Positions 42,061 to 54,617 of a stretch of 64,000 bases of DNA are shown piece by piece. Made by a program: the position numbers and the translations under genes. The notes under the pieces are model-generated. The model was given only the letters and a program-made list of their open reading frames with translations, did not search any database and had not been told where the DNA came from. Position 1 is the first letter of the stretch. Every line of letters begins with the position of its first letter. This DNA comes from Panorpa germanica (taxonomy: Eukaryota; Arthropoda; Insecta; Mecoptera; Panorpidae), in NCBI GenBank assembly GCA_963678705.1, contig OY783214.1, positions 15,748,001 through 15,812,000 on the forward strand. The letters are read 5' to 3'.

Positions 42061-44789
42061 GCAGTATATTAGTTTCAGTTTTATGTCCAAGTCCTTGATA
42101 CAATTGGGCCTATTTTTACCAAACATATTTATAACCTCAAAATTATATATACACCGGTAAAATCATTATAGATAATATCAACATATAAAATTCGCAAGGT
42201 AATTTTTTCGTTTTATAGCTCTTCGAAAAGGACCTTACATTTTTTAACTTAAATTCAGTGTCGCAGAAATGAATAATACTTAATTATACATTGATAAACG
42301 TATCAACATATTTATGTAGTATTTACGTAACTTCTTAACCTTTCTGCTACATGTATAAATAGTACTAGACCTTAGTGTTGTCACATAATTTTTATTTTAC
42401 TTGTGACGTGACAAATCTAATAAGTAATCGATTATTTTCTTTGTTCACATCGATCATAATATCAAATTAAACTTTATGAGTTGCACAAACCAGCTGTATG
42501 TAATAACTGGCGTTTGACTACAATTTTTTATTAATATCTTTTATACTCGGTTGTATAAAAGAGATGGCAATTCATACAAAAAGAAGAGGGTAGGAATGGG
42601 AAGTTACAAAACGTGTCCACAAATCAATATTTTTCTGGCTGTTTTTAAAAATTCGATATTTTCTTGGTTTTTAAGTAAGGTGTTACCTACAAAAGCGTTT
42701 TATAAATCGACAAATATTATTACGCGAGTCAAAGTACAAACATTTCACCTTTCAACATCTTAACATTGAAACAATCACTACTAAAAAGGGCAAGTCATCT
42801 ACAAACGCTGGAATTTCTACTGTCGTTATATGCAAATAGTTAATTTCCTTTAATTGGCGTTACATAATTATTAATATAAGTACTTCTCACATATACAAGT
42901 ACTAAGATATTAATTATTTTAATCACTTAATCGTTCGTTAAGACAAGAACAAGGTAAAACTATTAAAATTATTACAATGTATTAATAAGAAGTATTTACT
43001 TTGCTTTCGCTAATAAAATTGTTATTAGAACATTTACGCTTCAAATTAGGCTAATTGTTTCTTGCATTCTTTAAGAGTAAATTTTGACGTTTACCTCGAG
43101 TAAATATGTGTCAAACTAATTTATTATTTTTTAAATTTATTTATTTATCGTCGGCCTATTTTTGTATAATATATACTTTCATAATTCGTTTCGTAGCCAA
43201 GTGTCTGTTCTAAGTCTGTTAATTCTGTATACTAAAACTTACCTAGCACACATTGCGGATAAATTCATCTCAATTTGTATGGAGGTTATAGTAAGGATTG
43301 GTAAGGATGTTGTCTTGTTGTGCGCAACAACTTCCTGGCGTAGGGGTAACCAGAAATGCAGATTTTCCATCTCTTTTATACAACAGAGTGTGTGTAATAC
43401 GTCATTTACTATTAACAGCTGGCTTGTGTATCCCATCAAGCGTGGTGGTGACAAAATAGTGACTGTACCACCAAAAGTGGGACGTTTGGTAATCTTAGGT
43501 TATCTGCACACCTGCACGCGCCTTAAGAATCAATTAATCGCGTCGTGGAGGTCATGATATAAGTGTCACTACACAACACTAACTATAGATACTTTGTGTA
43601 AGTGCTTGCCACTTAATAAATGATCGTTGAATGAATCAAGTGTTTATTTAGATTCACAGTTAATCGTTACTAATTAACAAATCATTAAATAACACACATA
43701 CATTAGTGTACACTGTGTTATAATTAACTCAACGTTTTGTTGGATTTGGTTCGGTGACGTTATCCAATTAAAATATCTAACAGATTCCAAGGAAAACGAT
43801 TAGAAAATATGTAAATTAGTTTAACACTGAAAACACAGTTTATACCAGAAAAAAACATTTCATTTTACTATAAAAACACGCGCGTATTACAACGCAACGT
43901 TGTGTCAAAATATCAAGTCAATCGACCGACGCATGTTGAATTTTAATATAATAAAGATTTACAAGTGGTCTACTAAAATAATGATGTATTTATAATTATC
44001 CATTTACCGGCAAATGCAACTTTGAGTACCTAACGCTTTGAACATTCTATCACATACCTGTTATTATTTAATAATTATTACAAGAAACATGCAACCAGAC
44101 AATGTAGCTGTTTTTAACTAACAACAAAACATATTACTATGCTCCAAAAAAAATGTAATTTAAACAAATATATTATCTAGGAATTTGAGGTTAGAAATAA
44201 TGTTTACTTGCATGTTCCTTTAGGTTATATAAATTTATCTGTTCAGGTTCAACTAGCTCAAGTAATAGTTATTTTTAATTAATGTTACTGTTGTCTGACA
44301 GTAAGCTAGGTTAAGAATGAGTTTGTGAAATCATTTCTTAGTGATCGTTTGACGTTTCTATATTTTTTAATATCTAAAACTTAACACTAATATTGTCTAC
44401 ATTTATAATATAACATACCTTTTCTCAGTTTGCTTGGTGAAGTGCCAAAGAACCCTCAAACCTTTTCAATTTAATATTCCTGGAGTGTTTTACATCGGTC
44501 TCCGATTATTGAAATGATTTCTGTAGTTTATAAAAATTTGACCCAGTTCCAGACCGAGGAATACGCATCAGTGTCGACTTCTTATTAGCGCAATTAGCAT
44601 TGTCACAAATGACGGGATGGAAGGCATATGTTTCGTTTTTTTTCGATTATTATAAAAATTTAGTCCAATAAACGGTATTTGTCATAGAGAATATTATGTT
44701 AGATAGATGTATAAGATGCAAGTGCGTATACATTTCTCACAGCTTATACAAACATGTTGTTACAAGAACAATGTTTCTGTTTTTTTAAT
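42061..44789. other. Gene-poor spacer with one unexplained open frame
   Basis: Mostly AT-rich. Around 43200-43560 the base composition is more balanced, with a 131-codon plus-strand frame (43162-43557) and a 71-codon minus-strand frame (43239-43454). Neither has a recognisable domain, and reading shifts between frames suggest either nothing or a decayed exon. Confidence 0.4.
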
Positions 44790-45266
44790 GTCGGCCATAT
44801 TTGTATGACGTGAAATGCATTTTAACGTCAGTTATTTGTTGAGTAGGTCAGTGCTGTGGTAATGTTCTGTAGTTGTTGGTAGTCAAATAATCAAGTCAAA
44901 TCAAAGAATAATAAGTTTTTATTTTATTTAACTTGCTAAGGCAGACATAATATTAAAATTTGATTGTTCCTTGAAATAGCTGTAAATAATATTTGATATT
45001 TTGGTATATAAATACATATAGCAGAGATTTATGAGCTGTAAGGTTGGTAACCTTACACAAGAATTGTGATGTCACATGCAGTTGGAATGTGTACAACATT
45101 GAATCCCTTTAATAATTAAAGAAACAAAATGACTTTTTTAATTGTTAATATCTCTTAACATATAAGGAGTTATTAAAAAATAATTGTACATTTGAGGTTC
45201 CAGTAACCCACTTTATCAATATATAGTACACTTTTATAGAAATTATGACATAGGACACAAGCCCAT
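44790..45266 (+). mobile_element. 620-bp TIR element, copy R3 (5' truncated)
   Basis: Homology to R1 starts at TCGGCCATATTTGTATGACG and runs to the intact right end TAGGACACAAGCCCAT. About 140 bp of the left part are missing. It lies about 320 bp upstream of the CUB-domain gene. Confidence 0.75.
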
Positions 45267-45584
45267 TTAGATTTAAAACGATGTACTTCGCTTATGATAA
45301 AATCAAGATATGGTACTTATAAATTCATATTTAATAAACAAGCTTATGTAAATTAGAAGTACAAATATTGATATTGCTGCACAAGTTACTGCATAAGTTT
45401 TGTATACATACTACATATACATTCTAGATTGTTTTTTGTAATCTATGATCAGGTGAATAAGAAGTTGTTACCATTGTTTTAAAAGAGATGTACTCTTTGA
45501 CTCCTTGTTTCATTTATCATTTACATCTGGTGATTGTTGGTTACACGTTATATCATCCCGTAGTGATCTTAGTTTTGTGCAACA

Positions 45585-48500
45585 ATGAAGACTTACTATA
45601 TTATTGTGTTTTTTGCGATTATTAGTTGTGTTTTTGGGGATAGTTACAGCGAATTGATAGTAGCTGATGGAAATTCAACCGTTCAACACTTGGATAACTA
45701 CAGGGAAGAGAGATGTGAGATATTTTATTGCTTTTATTCAATTTAAATGTTGACCAGGGACGGGTATTTTTAATGAGACGGTACTATTTGTAATTAACAT
45801 ATCTTTTTAATTGAAAAACAAAATTAATTTTCGTTTCTATACTCTTTAAACTACATTTCTACAGCGGATCCAGGATTTAACTGAGTTTAAGTGATTACAA
45901 ACCGAGGTGCTGTTACTGTCCTTGAAAGTATTCAATATAATATCTATATATTTTTAAATCTCTTATATTCAATAACGTTGTCTTACTACTCCGTCGCTTT
46001 TATAGATATATTGCTTTGAAAATAATTTTCAAAGGAACACATTTTGAGAAAACGATCCTTATATAGAAGTTTTCAATTTGTGTTATATAGAAATATTTAA
46101 AAACTTCTGTTATATAGAATGTAGAAGTTTGAATTTCTGTTATAATTCCAGAGCAGTTAAAACTAATCAAATTAGATACCTTAAAGTTAAGAAAGTCTGA
46201 CCTCTTTCAGTAAAAACCATGAGAATATTTTGTAACGTACAGAAGTTTTTCTTAAGACAATATTATGAGCGTTTTCTCTCTCTCTCTTTTCAATGTGTTC
46301 AATACAGTGTTGTCTGTTTCTTTCTTATTATCTTATCTATTTATTTTTCTATCCAGAGGCGGCTTTAGGGGTGGCAAGCAGGGCAACCGCCCGGGGCCTT
46401 GCTCTTGTAGGAGCCTCGCATTCTCGCGCAACAACCCAAGTAGAAAAATTCATTACTATATATGTATTTGAATCTCGCGCCTCTCTCTTTAGAAATCCCA
46501 CTAGAATCACTGCGTATATTTTTTAAGGCATTCATGTACCTTAGTTTTGATCATTAATATTTGTCGTCTTTGTGCTTGTTAACTTTTATAAAACTTCCAA
46601 TATAAAATTTTATTTCTCGTCAATTATCATCAAAAATACTTACTTACCATTTATATAAATTATACAAAGAACAAGTGCCTCGCAAAGCTCTGTCGCCCGG
46701 GGCCTCGCAAAGTTCTGCTGCCCGGGGCCTCGCAATGGCTAAGGCCGCCCCTCTTTCTATGACAAATGAATGAATGAAATAAAACGAATGTTATTGCATA
46801 AAAATGAAATGTGTCTATTCCGCCAACAGTCTTCCCGTTCTTCACCGTCGTGCGATTCGCCAATGGAATTTGCGCGGCAAACAGCAATTTGAGTGGAACA
46901 TGTTTCACAAGAAAAGAATGCGCCGAACATTCGGGGACACCTTCAGGAAGTTGCGCTAAAGGAATAGGCGTTTGTTGTGTTTGTAAGTTGTCTAAAAAAA
47001 ATTAGTATTACAAATAAATGAACGAACAATTAAAAATAGTTTTAAAAAAATGTGATTTTTTAGTTTCAAGGTCGTGCGGGTCAACAACAAATGTGAACAA
47101 CACATATTTCACAAACCCGAATTATCCGGGTTCTTACAACGGTGGAAGCAGGTGTACAATAACGATAACACGATGCAATTCGGGTATTTGTCAGGTATTA
47201 CTTCATAGTTTTCTCTAGCTATTTGTTGTAACACGCCCTAATATGAAGTTATACATTTCCAGCTTCGTCTAGACTTCTTGGACTTGCAGTTAGCACAGCC
47301 GAATGGTGATGGTACTTGTATAACAGATTTCCTAACGGTTTCTGGTGGAGCGTCTCTCGTTCCTACGATTTGCGGCACTAACACAGATCAACATGTCTAC
47401 GTGGACTTTGATGGAGACAATCCTATACAGCTTTCGATAGATACCAATAGCGCAGTGGCGTTCAGCAGGAGATGGAACATCAAAATCACCCAAATTGCTT
47501 GTGATGCAGCTAACAGAGGTATTACTTTAAATAAATAAGATGCAAACTAATGTAAGTGTAATGTGTAATTAGAGTGTCTCAATCAATGACTCTCAATGAG
47601 CTTGTGTCTTATGTCTTAATATATATTGATAAAGTTGTTTACTAAAACCTCAAATGTCCAATTATTTTTTAATAACTCCTTATATGTAAGGAGATATTAA
47701 CAATTAAAAAGTGATTTAATTATTAATGTGATATCACAACCCCTATGTTGTTTCTCTTTTATACAACAGAGCATAAAGGAGATATATTCTTGACAGAACA
47801 TTGACAAGTTTACAGGTTACCAACCTTACAGCTCATAAATCTCTGCTATATGTATTTATATATCAAAATACCAAATATTATTTACAACTATTTCGAGGAA
47901 CAATAAAATTTCAATATTATGTCTACCGTAACAGGGTTAAATAAAATAAAAACTTATTACTCTTTGACTTGACTTGATTATTTCAACTACCAACAGCTAC
48001 AAAACATTACCACAGCACTGACCTACCCAACAAATAACTGACGTATAAAATGCATTTCACGTCATACAAATGGCCGACCATCTCTAGCGCTAAAACTACA
48101 ATTCAAATTTTTAATTGCTATACCTCCGTCAACATTTATATACGTAATAAAATAGGCACGCCAATACACATTTATTAACATCAATTTCAATCAATAATTG
48201 AAAAATGAATACACAAGTCCATTTCAAACCTAGAGCAGCAATATTTACTTTTCTGTAAAAACTTTTCCAGCGCCAACGGGTTGCCTGATGTATTACACAG
48301 GCGTATCAGGAAACATAAAAAGTTTCAACTATGGCGAAATGACGAATCAAGCTTTGGATAACCAAGGATTTACAGGAACAAGAGAAATCGCCCGATTAAA
48401 TTATGGAGTTTGTGTACAGATGGCACCAGGATATTGTGGAATTACTTACTCTCCTGTAAACAACCTTGGTTTTACTGTGACGAACGATGTAGAAACGCTA

Positions 48501-49113
48501 GATCCTTCCCTTATTGGAACTATAGATGTCCAGGATCAGAACTGCGGAACGGATTTTATTGTTATTCCTAATCCTTCACAGAATAATGTAGCCATGCCAG
48601 CTGATCGGTTTTGTGGTCTGGGTTTGTTACCTACAACAAGTAAGTACTGAATGATACAAATATATTTTTTAAATCATTACGGGAGCGGAGTCGAGACAAT
48701 GGTATAAAAAGGGTAGAGCGAGAAGAGCGTTCTACAACACTTTTTAAGGATTCTTTTTAACATTTCTGCCGTGTTGACCTCGTTACAATCCAATAATTTA
48801 TCGTTCAAAGCAAAGGAGGGAATTCTCCCAGAGTAGAATTGAGTTCGGTTTTGATGTTGGTTAAACTGTGTCTTTGAAATAAGTTATACATAAGTCGGGT
48901 ACTTTTGGGACTATCTTCATATTGTATATATACTTGCATTTATAAATTGTGTTTAGTAAATACAAATTAAATAATTATAATTGTTTTATTTCAGCATATT
49001 CAAAACCATTCGTATTGACTGTGGTAACAAACGAAAATGAAAATGGTGACGTAGCTAACAGAGGATTCAATTTGAATTACGTGCAAATTCCTTGCACCAA
49101 TGCCCAAACATAA
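45585..49113 (+). CDS. Secreted CUB-domain protein
   Basis: Six coding exons: 45585-45714, 46830-46982, 47064-47194, 47263-47518, 48271-48639, 48995-49113; 385 residues, phases consistent. It starts with a signal peptide (MKTYYIIVFFAIISCVFG). Exon 2 encodes a small cysteine module (GTCFTRKECAEHSG, GVCC) common in insect secreted proteins. Exons 3-4 encode a CUB domain (CGSTTNVNNTYFTNPNYPGS, PTICGTNTDQHVYVDF). Exons 5-6 encode a second CUB-like half with paired cysteines, ending in PCTNAQT. No protease domain or membrane anchor follows, so it is likely an extracellular binding or recognition protein; many insects have such paralogous genes of unknown function. Intron 1 holds a hAT-like element and intron 4 a copy of the 620-bp element. 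The exon 1 donor (T|GTGAGA) is the weakest junction. Confidence 0.88.
46346..46761. mobile_element. hAT-like non-autonomous element in intron 1 of the CUB gene
   Basis: It begins CAGAGGCGGCTTTAGGGGTG (46354) and ends GGCTAAGGCCGCCCCTC (46753), imperfect inverted ends typical of hAT. It is flanked by TTTCTATC (46346-46353) and TTTCTATG (46754-46761), a 7-of-8 target duplication. The motif GCCCGGGGCCT(T/C)GC is repeated three times inside. No transposase. Confidence 0.75.
47595..48223 (-). mobile_element. 620-bp TIR element, copy R4, inside CUB gene intron 4
   Basis: Reverse-orientation copy with both ends degraded (ATGAGCTTGTGTCT at the left, ACACAAGTCCAT at the right). Inside, about 70 extra bases around 47745-47815 are absent from the other copies. 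It fills most of intron 4 (47519-48270). Confidence 0.75.
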
Positions 49114-49182
49114 TACTTTATGATTAGTTACATAACTTTATTTCAAATCTTTCCTTTCTTCTATTTAATAACGCAACTCTTA

Positions 49183-49285
49183 GAGGCCATCCATTAATTA
49201 CGTCACGTGCGCAATGTGTGACAAGACGTGATAACGAATCAAGCGGATGCCATAAAATTTTGTGACGTAATTTATAGATGACCCA
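49183..49285. mobile_element. Short palindromic MITE (GGCCATCCATTAATTACGTCAC)
   Basis: GGCCATCCATTAATTACGTCA at the left and GTGACGTAATTTATAGATGACC at the right form about 22-bp inverted ends around a 100-bp element, about 70 bp after the CUB gene stop. Short elements with this terminus occur widely in insects. The flanks do not give a clean target duplication. Confidence 0.65.
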
Positions 49286-49382
49286 TTAACATACGCAGTT
49301 GACCCCATCTTGTTAAGGATCTTCGAGCAGCGCAGTTTTGTTTTCCATTCACCTTTCCATTGAATTTATTATTTTGTTAGTG

Positions 49383-49578
49383 GGTTCAATCAGAGGCATA
49401 CCGAGAATAGGGTGGTCGCCTTCAGGCTCAGCCCAATATAGGCCCCAAACTCAATTATGTTTAAGTTGGTCTAGAAAATTCAATTATGACTAGAAATAAT
49501 TGATTTTACATAAAAAGTAATAGTATAATTTTAACTCCCATTTGTCCCCATTTGTCTCGGTATGCCACTGGGTCAATA
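49383..49578. mobile_element. 180-bp hAT-like MITE
   Basis: Element 49391-49570 begins CAGAGGCATACCGAGA and ends TCTCGGTTATGCCACTG, near-perfect inverted ends. The flanks GGTTCAAT and GGTCAATA resemble an 8-bp duplication with one indel. Confidence 0.6.
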
Positions 49579-50572
49579 ATCTACAAACTCGGAGGCTTTA
49601 TTATAATTTATGGATAAAATTACAATTCAGTATCACCAGCAGTATTGTATCTATAGATCGAACTGTATCTAGATACAAAATGCTACGAATAATTTAAATG
49701 ATTCTGAAGCGTCTGAGTTTTTAGATTATTTTAGGTTAAGGGATCGTATTTTAGTTTACTTACTTATTTCCAATCTTTAAATCGATAGTTTAAATTATAA
49801 TTAGTATTTACTAAATCTAACCTATCATAAAATTATTCTAGAACTCTATTTTATCTAATCATATCCAACATCAGGTTTAGAATTCGTAATAATATCATTA
49901 AATAGTAATAAAGTTGAAGCGAAATGGAGATGTGTTGAAGCTATTGGAATTTAGAAAATGTCAAGAGAAAGAAATAATTGATTTTATAATTGGGATTATC
50001 TGAATAATATGAGAATAGGATAAGAAATTAGCACTGGAAAGAATTTAATTTGCGATCAGTAAAGAAGGATTTAAAAGACACCTTTAGCATGCTTCTAATT
50101 TAATTATATAATTTAACTTATTTGTATTTTTTATTTATAAATTGTTTGTTGTAATTACAAATGTAAAAACTAAATTATATGTAAATAGAATAATTTATTA
50201 CAGAGTGTTGTTATTGTTTATAATAAATATATTTAGCTAGCTTTGAATAAAAGTGTATTGAAATATTTAGGGACATAGTAAACAAATATATAATTAAATA
50301 TTAATTAAAAATATTATATTAATAGTTTTAAAATCTTTGAATTTAGCGAAGACACAAACTATTTATGTAAAATATAAACACCGTCTTTACCTTTACCTAA
50401 ACTTATTTGACATGTTAGATTAATTTGACGCGTCAAAACGTAGTGCAGTTGGATTGGTTAGATAAATTATACAAAATAAACTGTGATAACCTTAAAGTTG
50501 AAACAGTTAAAAGTTATTGTCTATAATAAGTTTATTTGTATAATATTCGATATTAGTAATTTGTCTTCCAAT
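49579..50572. other. AT-rich spacer upstream of MESD
   Basis: No gene recognised. The last 150 bases before the MESD ATG (around 50420-50572) should include its promoter and 5' UTR, since no upstream splice acceptor is evident. Confidence 0.45.
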
Positions 50573-51286
50573 ATGTTACTAAATAAACTAAGTGTTACAA
50601 TACTATTGTTGTTTTTAACAATAGCTTTTGCAAAGAAATTCAGTGATGACGAAAAACCGAAATGGGCAAAGAAGGATATTCGTGATTATAGCGATGCTGA
50701 TATGGAAAGATTGCTAGATCAATGGGAGGTGAATAGCTTATTTTGATTCAATAATTTATACAGCTTAATATTACATATAACATTTTACAGAATAAATTAT
50801 CTGTTATAGGAAGATGAAGAGCCATTGGAGCCTGATGAGTTACCCGAGCACTTAAGGCCAATGCCTAAAATTGATTTTGATTCTATCGACACTTCAAATC
50901 CAGAAAATATTTTAAAAGTTAGTAAAAAGGGTAAAACTCTTATGGCTTTTGTAACTGTTGGAGGTAATCCTACCAGAGATAAAACAGAAATGATTACGAA
51001 ATTGTGGCAGGGTAGTCTTTGGAACAATCACATTCAAGCAGAAAGGTAAATTTATTATAATCACTTATTTTAATCCAATATTGTTCACTTTATTGAAAAT
51101 ATTGAATATTTCAGGTACTTGATAGATGACAATAGAGCAATATTTATGTTCAAGGACGGAGAACAAGCTTGGGAAGCAAAGGATTATTTAATAGACCAAG
51201 ATGAATGTTCTGAAGTTTCTATTGAAAATAAAAGTTATTATGGTAGAAACTATGAAAAATTAAGTGAAGAGAAAGATGAATTGTAA
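50573..51286 (+). CDS. MESD: LRP chaperone MESD (Drosophila boca)
   Basis: Three coding exons: 50573-50728, 50810-51045, 51115-51286; 187 residues, close to Drosophila boca. It starts with a signal peptide (MLLNKLSVTILLLFLTIAFA), then the conserved KPKWAKKDIRDYSDADMERL. The middle has DPENILK-type sequence, KGKTLMAFVTVGGNPTRDKT and TKLWQGSLWNNHIQAER; the last exon has DDNRAIFMFKDGEQAWEAKD. It ends KDEL, the standard ER retrieval signal. MESD folds the beta-propeller/EGF modules of LDL-receptor family proteins in the ER, including Arrow/LRP6 (Wg signalling) and yolk receptors. A same-strand neighbour, DCAF13, starts 664 bp downstream. Confidence 0.96.
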
Positions 51287-51381
51287 ACGTTGAAGTAATT
51301 GTATCTTATTTAAGCTCTATATACAGTACGTAAGATTTCTTAAATTAAGCAAATATCTCATACAATTTTTTATAATTTTGT

Positions 51382-51387
51382 AATAAA
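51382..51387 (+). terminator. Poly(A) signal of MESD
   Basis: AATAAA 96 bases after the MESD stop codon, the first canonical signal downstream. Confidence 0.6.
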
Positions 51388-51949
51388 AGTGAACTCTACT
51401 ACATGTAAACATTTTTCTAAAACGTGCTTGTTTCAATCAGTCGTGATGATATTTATAAACAATATGTATGAACGATAAACATCAACACACGTGTAATGAT
51501 TTAACTTCTAAAGCGTATGTGTTATTACATAAAACAAGAATATTATTCATAATATAATTACCATTTAACTTATTGTTTATAACTTAATAAAATGGTGAAC
51601 ACAAAAGTAAATAAAATATATCTTTTTACTAGTTTAAATTTTCCATCTCCACATAGATCCACAGATCTTTTATCTCCATATCTACGATGCCTTGGCAAAC
51701 TACATTGCTGCCTAATATTTGTATTTAAATAATATGTAACATTTTTTAAAATTCCCTCAAAATATTAAATGGTTATTTCACGCTACTAGAGCAGAGATTT
51801 GAAAGTGTTAAAATTCCCTACCTATGGTTGGTACTGCTCCTTTGAGTTACTTCAGAACACTCAAAAGAATTTTGTTTGCTTCTGTCATTCACATGTGTTT
51901 AGATATTTTACAATATTTTATTTAATAAAAATATGATAAGCTAGTTAAC
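51388..51949. promoter_or_regulatory. Spacer with DCAF13 upstream region
   Basis: 560 bp between the MESD poly(A) signal and the DCAF13 ATG. AT-rich. No promoter motif stands out, but the DCAF13 promoter must lie here or in MESD. Confidence 0.4.
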
Positions 51950-53524
51950 ATGAAGGTTAAAGTAATAAGTAGAAATCCTGACGACTATCTCAGGGAAACC
52001 AAAAGGGACATTCATAAAGGTATATTCAACGCAGTAATTACATTTATAATAATATATTTTAAGGTTATGTTCATTTTATTATTTATTGTATTACAGTGCC
52101 TAGAAATTATGATCCCAATTTGCATCCGTTAGAAGCACCAAGAGAATATGTACGAGCCTTAAATGCAACTAAATTAGAACGTGTTTTTGCAAAACCGTTT
52201 GTTGGTAACTTGGACGGACATAGAGATGGTGTTTCTACAATAGCAAAACATCCTGGAAGTTTATCTCGCCTTACAAGCGGTGCATGTGATGGAGAAATTC
52301 GTGTATGGGACCTTGCGCAAAGAATATGCACTCGAAGTTTCATCGCCCATGATGGTATTGTACGTGGAATATCATATCTTCCAGATGGTCAACATTTTAT
52401 TTCAGTTGGTGATGACAAGACAATAAAAACCTGGAAGGCAGAAAAACCAGATATTGGTGAAGATGAAGAGCCTGTTAATACTATTCTTACTAGGAATGAT
52501 ATTAGTGGAATTTCTCACCATAGAAATTATAAAACTTTTGCTACTTGTGGAGAGATATGTCAACTCTGGGAGGAAGGCAGAAATGAACCATTAAGAGATT
52601 TGAAATGGAATGTTGACAGATTACACACTGTTGCTTTCAACCCAATTGAAACTTCCCTTTTAGCAGCATGTGCCAGTGATAACAGTATAATTTTATACGA
52701 CAGCAGAGAAGCAAAGCCCCTTAGAAAAGTTATTATGAAACTAAGGAGTAATAAACTTTGCTGGAATCCCATGGAGGCATTCGTGTTTACAGTTGCTAAT
52801 GAAGATCATAAGTAAGTGGAAAACATTAACAATCATTAAATATTCTTTGCAATGCATTAATAATTTTTAATTATTTTAGCTTGTATACTTTTGATACTCG
52901 AAAATTAAGGACACCAATCAACGTACATATGGACCATGTAGATGCTGTAACTGATGTAGATTATGCTCCCACAGGAAAAGAATTTGTGTCTGGAAGTTAT
53001 GACAAAACTATACGTATATACGAATCACATAAAGGTCATTCCAGAGAGATTTACCATACGAAGAGAATGCAGAGATTGACATGTGTGGGCTGGTCTCTAG
53101 ACAACAAATATATTTTAAGTGGATCAGATGAGATGAACATCAGAGTATGGAAAGCCCGAGCATCAGAAAAACTTGGAGTTGTAAGTTGTGGAATCTAAAT
53201 TAAATTCTCAAATATTTTATCATTAAAACTTATAAATTACATAGTTTATAAATTACATAATGTTTTTTTTAGATGAAGCCACGAGAAAAGGCTGCTATAC
53301 TATACAGTGAATCACTTAAAGAAAAGTTTAGTAGTCATCCACAAATTAGAAGAATTGCTCGGCATCGGCAAGTGCCTAAACATGTATTTAATGCTCAAAT
53401 GCAAATAAAGAGCAGTAAAGAGAAAATTAAACGGAAGGAAGCTAACAAAAGAGCGCACTCCAAACCTGGTTCTGTTCCGTATGTTCCAGAAAGACAGAAA
53501 CATATTGTCCGTGAACATGAGTAA
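51950..53524 (+). CDS. DCAF13: DCAF13 / Sof1, WD40 ribosome-biogenesis factor
   Basis: Four coding exons: 51950-52019, 52097-52811, 52880-53180, 53273-53524; 445 residues, the same as the human protein. The N-terminus MKVKVISRNPDDYLRETKRD is conserved. About seven WD repeats follow, with clear units GVSTIAKHPGSLSRLTSGAC..IRVWD, GIVRGISYLPDGQHFISVGD..IKTW, DVDYAPTGKEFVSGSYDKTI and VGWSLDNKYILSGSDEMNIR. The C-terminal Sof1 domain (LGVMKPREKAAILYSESLKE, IRRIARHRQVPKHVFNAQ) is highly basic. The protein is part of the SSU processome for 18S rRNA maturation in the nucleolus and can serve as a CUL4-DDB1 substrate receptor. The short first exon is supported by the conserved start and matching phase. 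Confidence 0.96.
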
Positions 53525-53855
53525 ATGTTTATATTATTTAAACTTTGAGCGTGTAACATATTTAGCTTTATCATTACAGTTAAATCAATACGATGTATTT
53601 ACATGTTCTTTTAGATAAATAATTATTATTAAAAGTGTGTTTTATTTCGAACTATTTTTATGTATCGACAAATACTTATTTCTCAATGCAAAATTAGTTA
53701 TGGTAATTTATGCAACAGCGTCAGTAGACTGTCTACTAAACTGTTTTGGTTATTGTGGTAAATTAAAAATAAATACACCTGTGTACATCTATATATTGCA
53801 ACAACTAATAAAATGTGCCCGCTACATTTTTACAATATCATCCATACAAATTAAA

Positions 53856-54156
53856 ATGAAAATGTTCTGCCTAAAATGGAAGACACTAATAGATTTAGTT
53901 CTTGCATTCTTCAGTAAGTACTTTTTTATATACCAATGTGTTTCATAAGCCGCATATATTTGTAATATCTTGTATTTTAGGAAAAATTACAAGGAAAAGG
54001 CACCCTACTGAAGTGGATGTAAGACCCCCCAAGCATTGTCACAATCTTTGTCTCGAAACAAACATAAATTATGTGGACAGTAGTGTTTTTCCTAATATGT
54101 GTTTAATGAATTGTTTGTGCTATAATACGTGCAAATTATGTAACGGTCTTCAATAG
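53856..54156 (+). CDS. Small secreted cysteine-rich peptide (candidate, 77 residues)
   Basis: Two exons, 53856-53913 and 53981-54156, joined across a 67-bp intron with strong sites (TTCA|GTAAGT, TGTATTTTAG|GAAA), phase 1. Residues 1-19 (MKMFCLKWKTLIDLVLAFF) look like a signal peptide. A basic stretch RKITRKRH follows, then a region with seven cysteines arranged CxxxC, C, CxxxC, CxC, CxxxC and CxxC in a 40-residue tail, ending NGLQ. Such a plan fits a processed extracellular peptide (defence, signalling or inhibitor), but I recognise no family. The frame stays open further upstream (to 53637), so the start is uncertain. An AATAAA lies at 54280. It could instead be chance sequence in the DCAF13 3' region. 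Confidence 0.5.
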
Positions 54157-54617
54157 ATACACCTTCGTTAGATGTAGTTGAGAATAACTTTCCAAAAGAA
54201 ATCCCAAATCATATTGAAACATAATATATTTTGCATAAAACAGCTGAGCTGCATTTGAATAGCAGGTAATACCAAATCTAATAAATAAATTATGTCTGAA
54301 TGTACTTAAATTATTTTAAATGTTATATTTATTGTCTATTAATTATAGTTTGTTGAATAAATTAGATGTTCTTTTTAGTGTAATATTGAATTTTTATTAG
54401 TTTAATTCATTTTATACTATATTCAAATGCCTCAGAGTTAAGAAGGTGCTATTTAATCATAATTATATTACATTTTACATCTTTAAATATTTTGTGTTAT
54501 CTATTGATATATTTCTATGTATATCTACAATGGAAATAATTATTTAAATACCATATTGCAAAAGTGTAAATTTATTGACAAAAAACATACATTGTTACAA
54601 AAGTATATGGAAGAGTT
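54157..54617. other. Convergent spacer before the SLC17 gene 3' end
   Basis: AT-rich sequence with AATAAA on the plus strand at 54280 and AATAAA on the minus strand at 54571-54576, the latter 42 bases after the SLC17 stop and probably its poly(A) signal. No further gene seen. Confidence 0.5.

Noticed and set aside
43162-43557. 131-codon plus-strand frame
   Set aside because: Weak resemblance to an Ig-like strand (VIVRIGKDVVLLC) but no following domain, no matching exons and no codon bias.
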